Position numbers and translations under genes: made by a program. 5,702 nucleotides of DNA, from NCBI GenBank assembly GCA_024640835.1, contig JAHEEH010000151.1, positions 1-5,702 of the forward strand, written 5' to 3'. Below, piece by piece: positions 5,235 to 5,702 of this stretch. The stretch comes from Bacteroidota bacterium (lineage in GTDB: Bacteria; Bacteroidota; Rhodothermia; Rhodothermales; UBA10348). The first letter of the stretch is position 1. Each line of letters opens with the position of its first letter. The notes under the pieces were generated by a model. That model worked only from the letters and a program-made list of their open reading frames with translations. It was not told where the DNA came from and did no database searches.

Positions 5235-5702
5235 ATGGATATCCCCTTCGAACAGGCCCGCGTCCTGGGCGCGCTCGTCGAAAAGGAGCGCTCTACGCCG
5301 GAGTACTACCCGCTTACGCTGAACAGCCTCACGTCGGCCTGCAACCAGAAGTCGAACCGGGATCCGGTGACCTCGCTGACGGAGTCGGACGTCCAGGGCG
5401 CCCTGGACGCCCTGAGAAGGGCCCGCCTGGTGGGCCAGGTGACCGGGGCCGGGAGCAGGGCGGTGAAATACCGGCACGCGCTGGCGGAGGCCTGGGGGCT
5501 CGGGGAGCCCGAGCTTTCCGCGCTGGCCGTCCTTCTGCTGCGGGGGCCCCAGACGGTGGGCGAGATCCGTAGCCGGGCGGGCAGGCTGTTCCCGTTCGAC
5601 TCGATGGAGGCCGTGGAGGCGATCCTCGTCTCGCTCGCCGGGCGGGAAGAGCCGCTCGTGCGGGCGCTCGAGCGCCGCCCGGGGCAGAAGGAGGCCCGGT
5701 TC
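5235..5702 (+). CDS. yceH: YceH family protein (DUF480), C-terminus beyond the window
   Basis: This frame opens at ATG 5235 and is still open at the right edge after 156 codons. It matches E. coli YceH nearly from the start: ARVLGALVEKERSTPEYYPL (residues 8-27, versus [20 protein letters not shown]), then ACNQKSNRDPV (35-45), ESDVQGALDAL (50-60), LLLRGPQTVGEIRSRAGRL (99-117) and PGQKEARF at the edge (PGKRESRY in E. coli). About a quarter of a typical YceH of roughly 215 residues is missing. The fold consists of winged-helix domains, suggesting nucleic-acid or protein binding, but the cellular role is not established. The gene lies 39 nt after pepE with no clear Shine-Dalgarno; nothing in the context assigns it to amino-acid metabolism. 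Confidence 0.93.
   Translation, partial: MDIPFEQARVLGALVEKERSTPEYYPLTLNSLTSACNQKSNRDPVTSLTESDVQGALDALRRARLVGQVTGAGSRAVKYRHALAEAWGLGEPELSALAVLLLRGPQTVGEIRSRAGRLFPFDSMEAVEAILVSLAGREEPLVRALERRPGQKEARF
5390..5409. repeat. 20-bp perfect palindrome inside yceH
   Basis: CGTCCAGGGCGCCCTGGACG equals its own reverse complement. It lies in codons 52-59, which encode part of the family-conserved ESDVQGALDAL stretch. The core GTC-CAG-GGC-GCC-CTG-GAC is codon-aligned, and each codon is the reverse complement of a codon that is favoured at high G+C. Codon bias could therefore produce it without any selected function. Confidence 0.5.

Overview
The window is G+C-rich (about two-thirds G+C by eye), densely coding, and chromosomal in character. 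Every complete gene recognised is ordinary metabolism, RNA modification or envelope. The alanine dehydrogenase is the roughly 400-residue type with an N-terminal extension, which I associate with Bacteroidota. The left edge carries a lipoprotein whose CxxPxxPTGGPxDTTPPxL start is typical of Bacteroidota and relatives. Most start codons lack a strong Shine-Dalgarno sequence. With the very high G+C, this suggests a member of the FCB superphylum such as Gemmatimonadota. That placement is inference, not proof.

Layout. Two transcription directions diverge from a 156-bp intergenic region at 2225-2380. Leftward (minus strand) run glutamate dehydrogenase (2224-914), an unrecognised exported protein with a C-terminal membrane anchor (849-268), and the start of an Ig-like-domain lipoprotein (281 to beyond base 1). 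The last two overlap by 14 nt. Rightward (plus strand) run a TrmH/SpoU-family RNA 2'-O-methyltransferase (2381-3154), alanine dehydrogenase (3212-4432), the Asp-specific dipeptidase PepE (4491-5195), and the N-terminal three quarters of a YceH/DUF480 protein (from 5235 off the right edge). Gaps on this side are 57, 58 and 39 nt, so a single operon is possible. A -10-like TATATT and a good GGAGG just ahead of alanine dehydrogenase suggest it also has its own promoter.

How the genes may work together. PepE releases aspartate from Asp-X dipeptides. Alanine dehydrogenase and glutamate dehydrogenase oxidatively deaminate alanine and glutamate to pyruvate and 2-oxoglutarate with NADH and ammonium, or run in reverse to fix ammonium. 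Together they form a small peptide and amino-acid nitrogen set feeding central carbon metabolism. The methyltransferase, YceH and the envelope pair have no evident link to that role.

I see no mobile element, CRISPR array, tRNA, rRNA or defence system. The points most worth a second look are a missing substrate-binding lysine in alanine dehydrogenase, several near-perfect inverted repeats at gene ends and starts, a short insertion in the SAM-binding motif of the methyltransferase, and the uncharacterised envelope gene pair.
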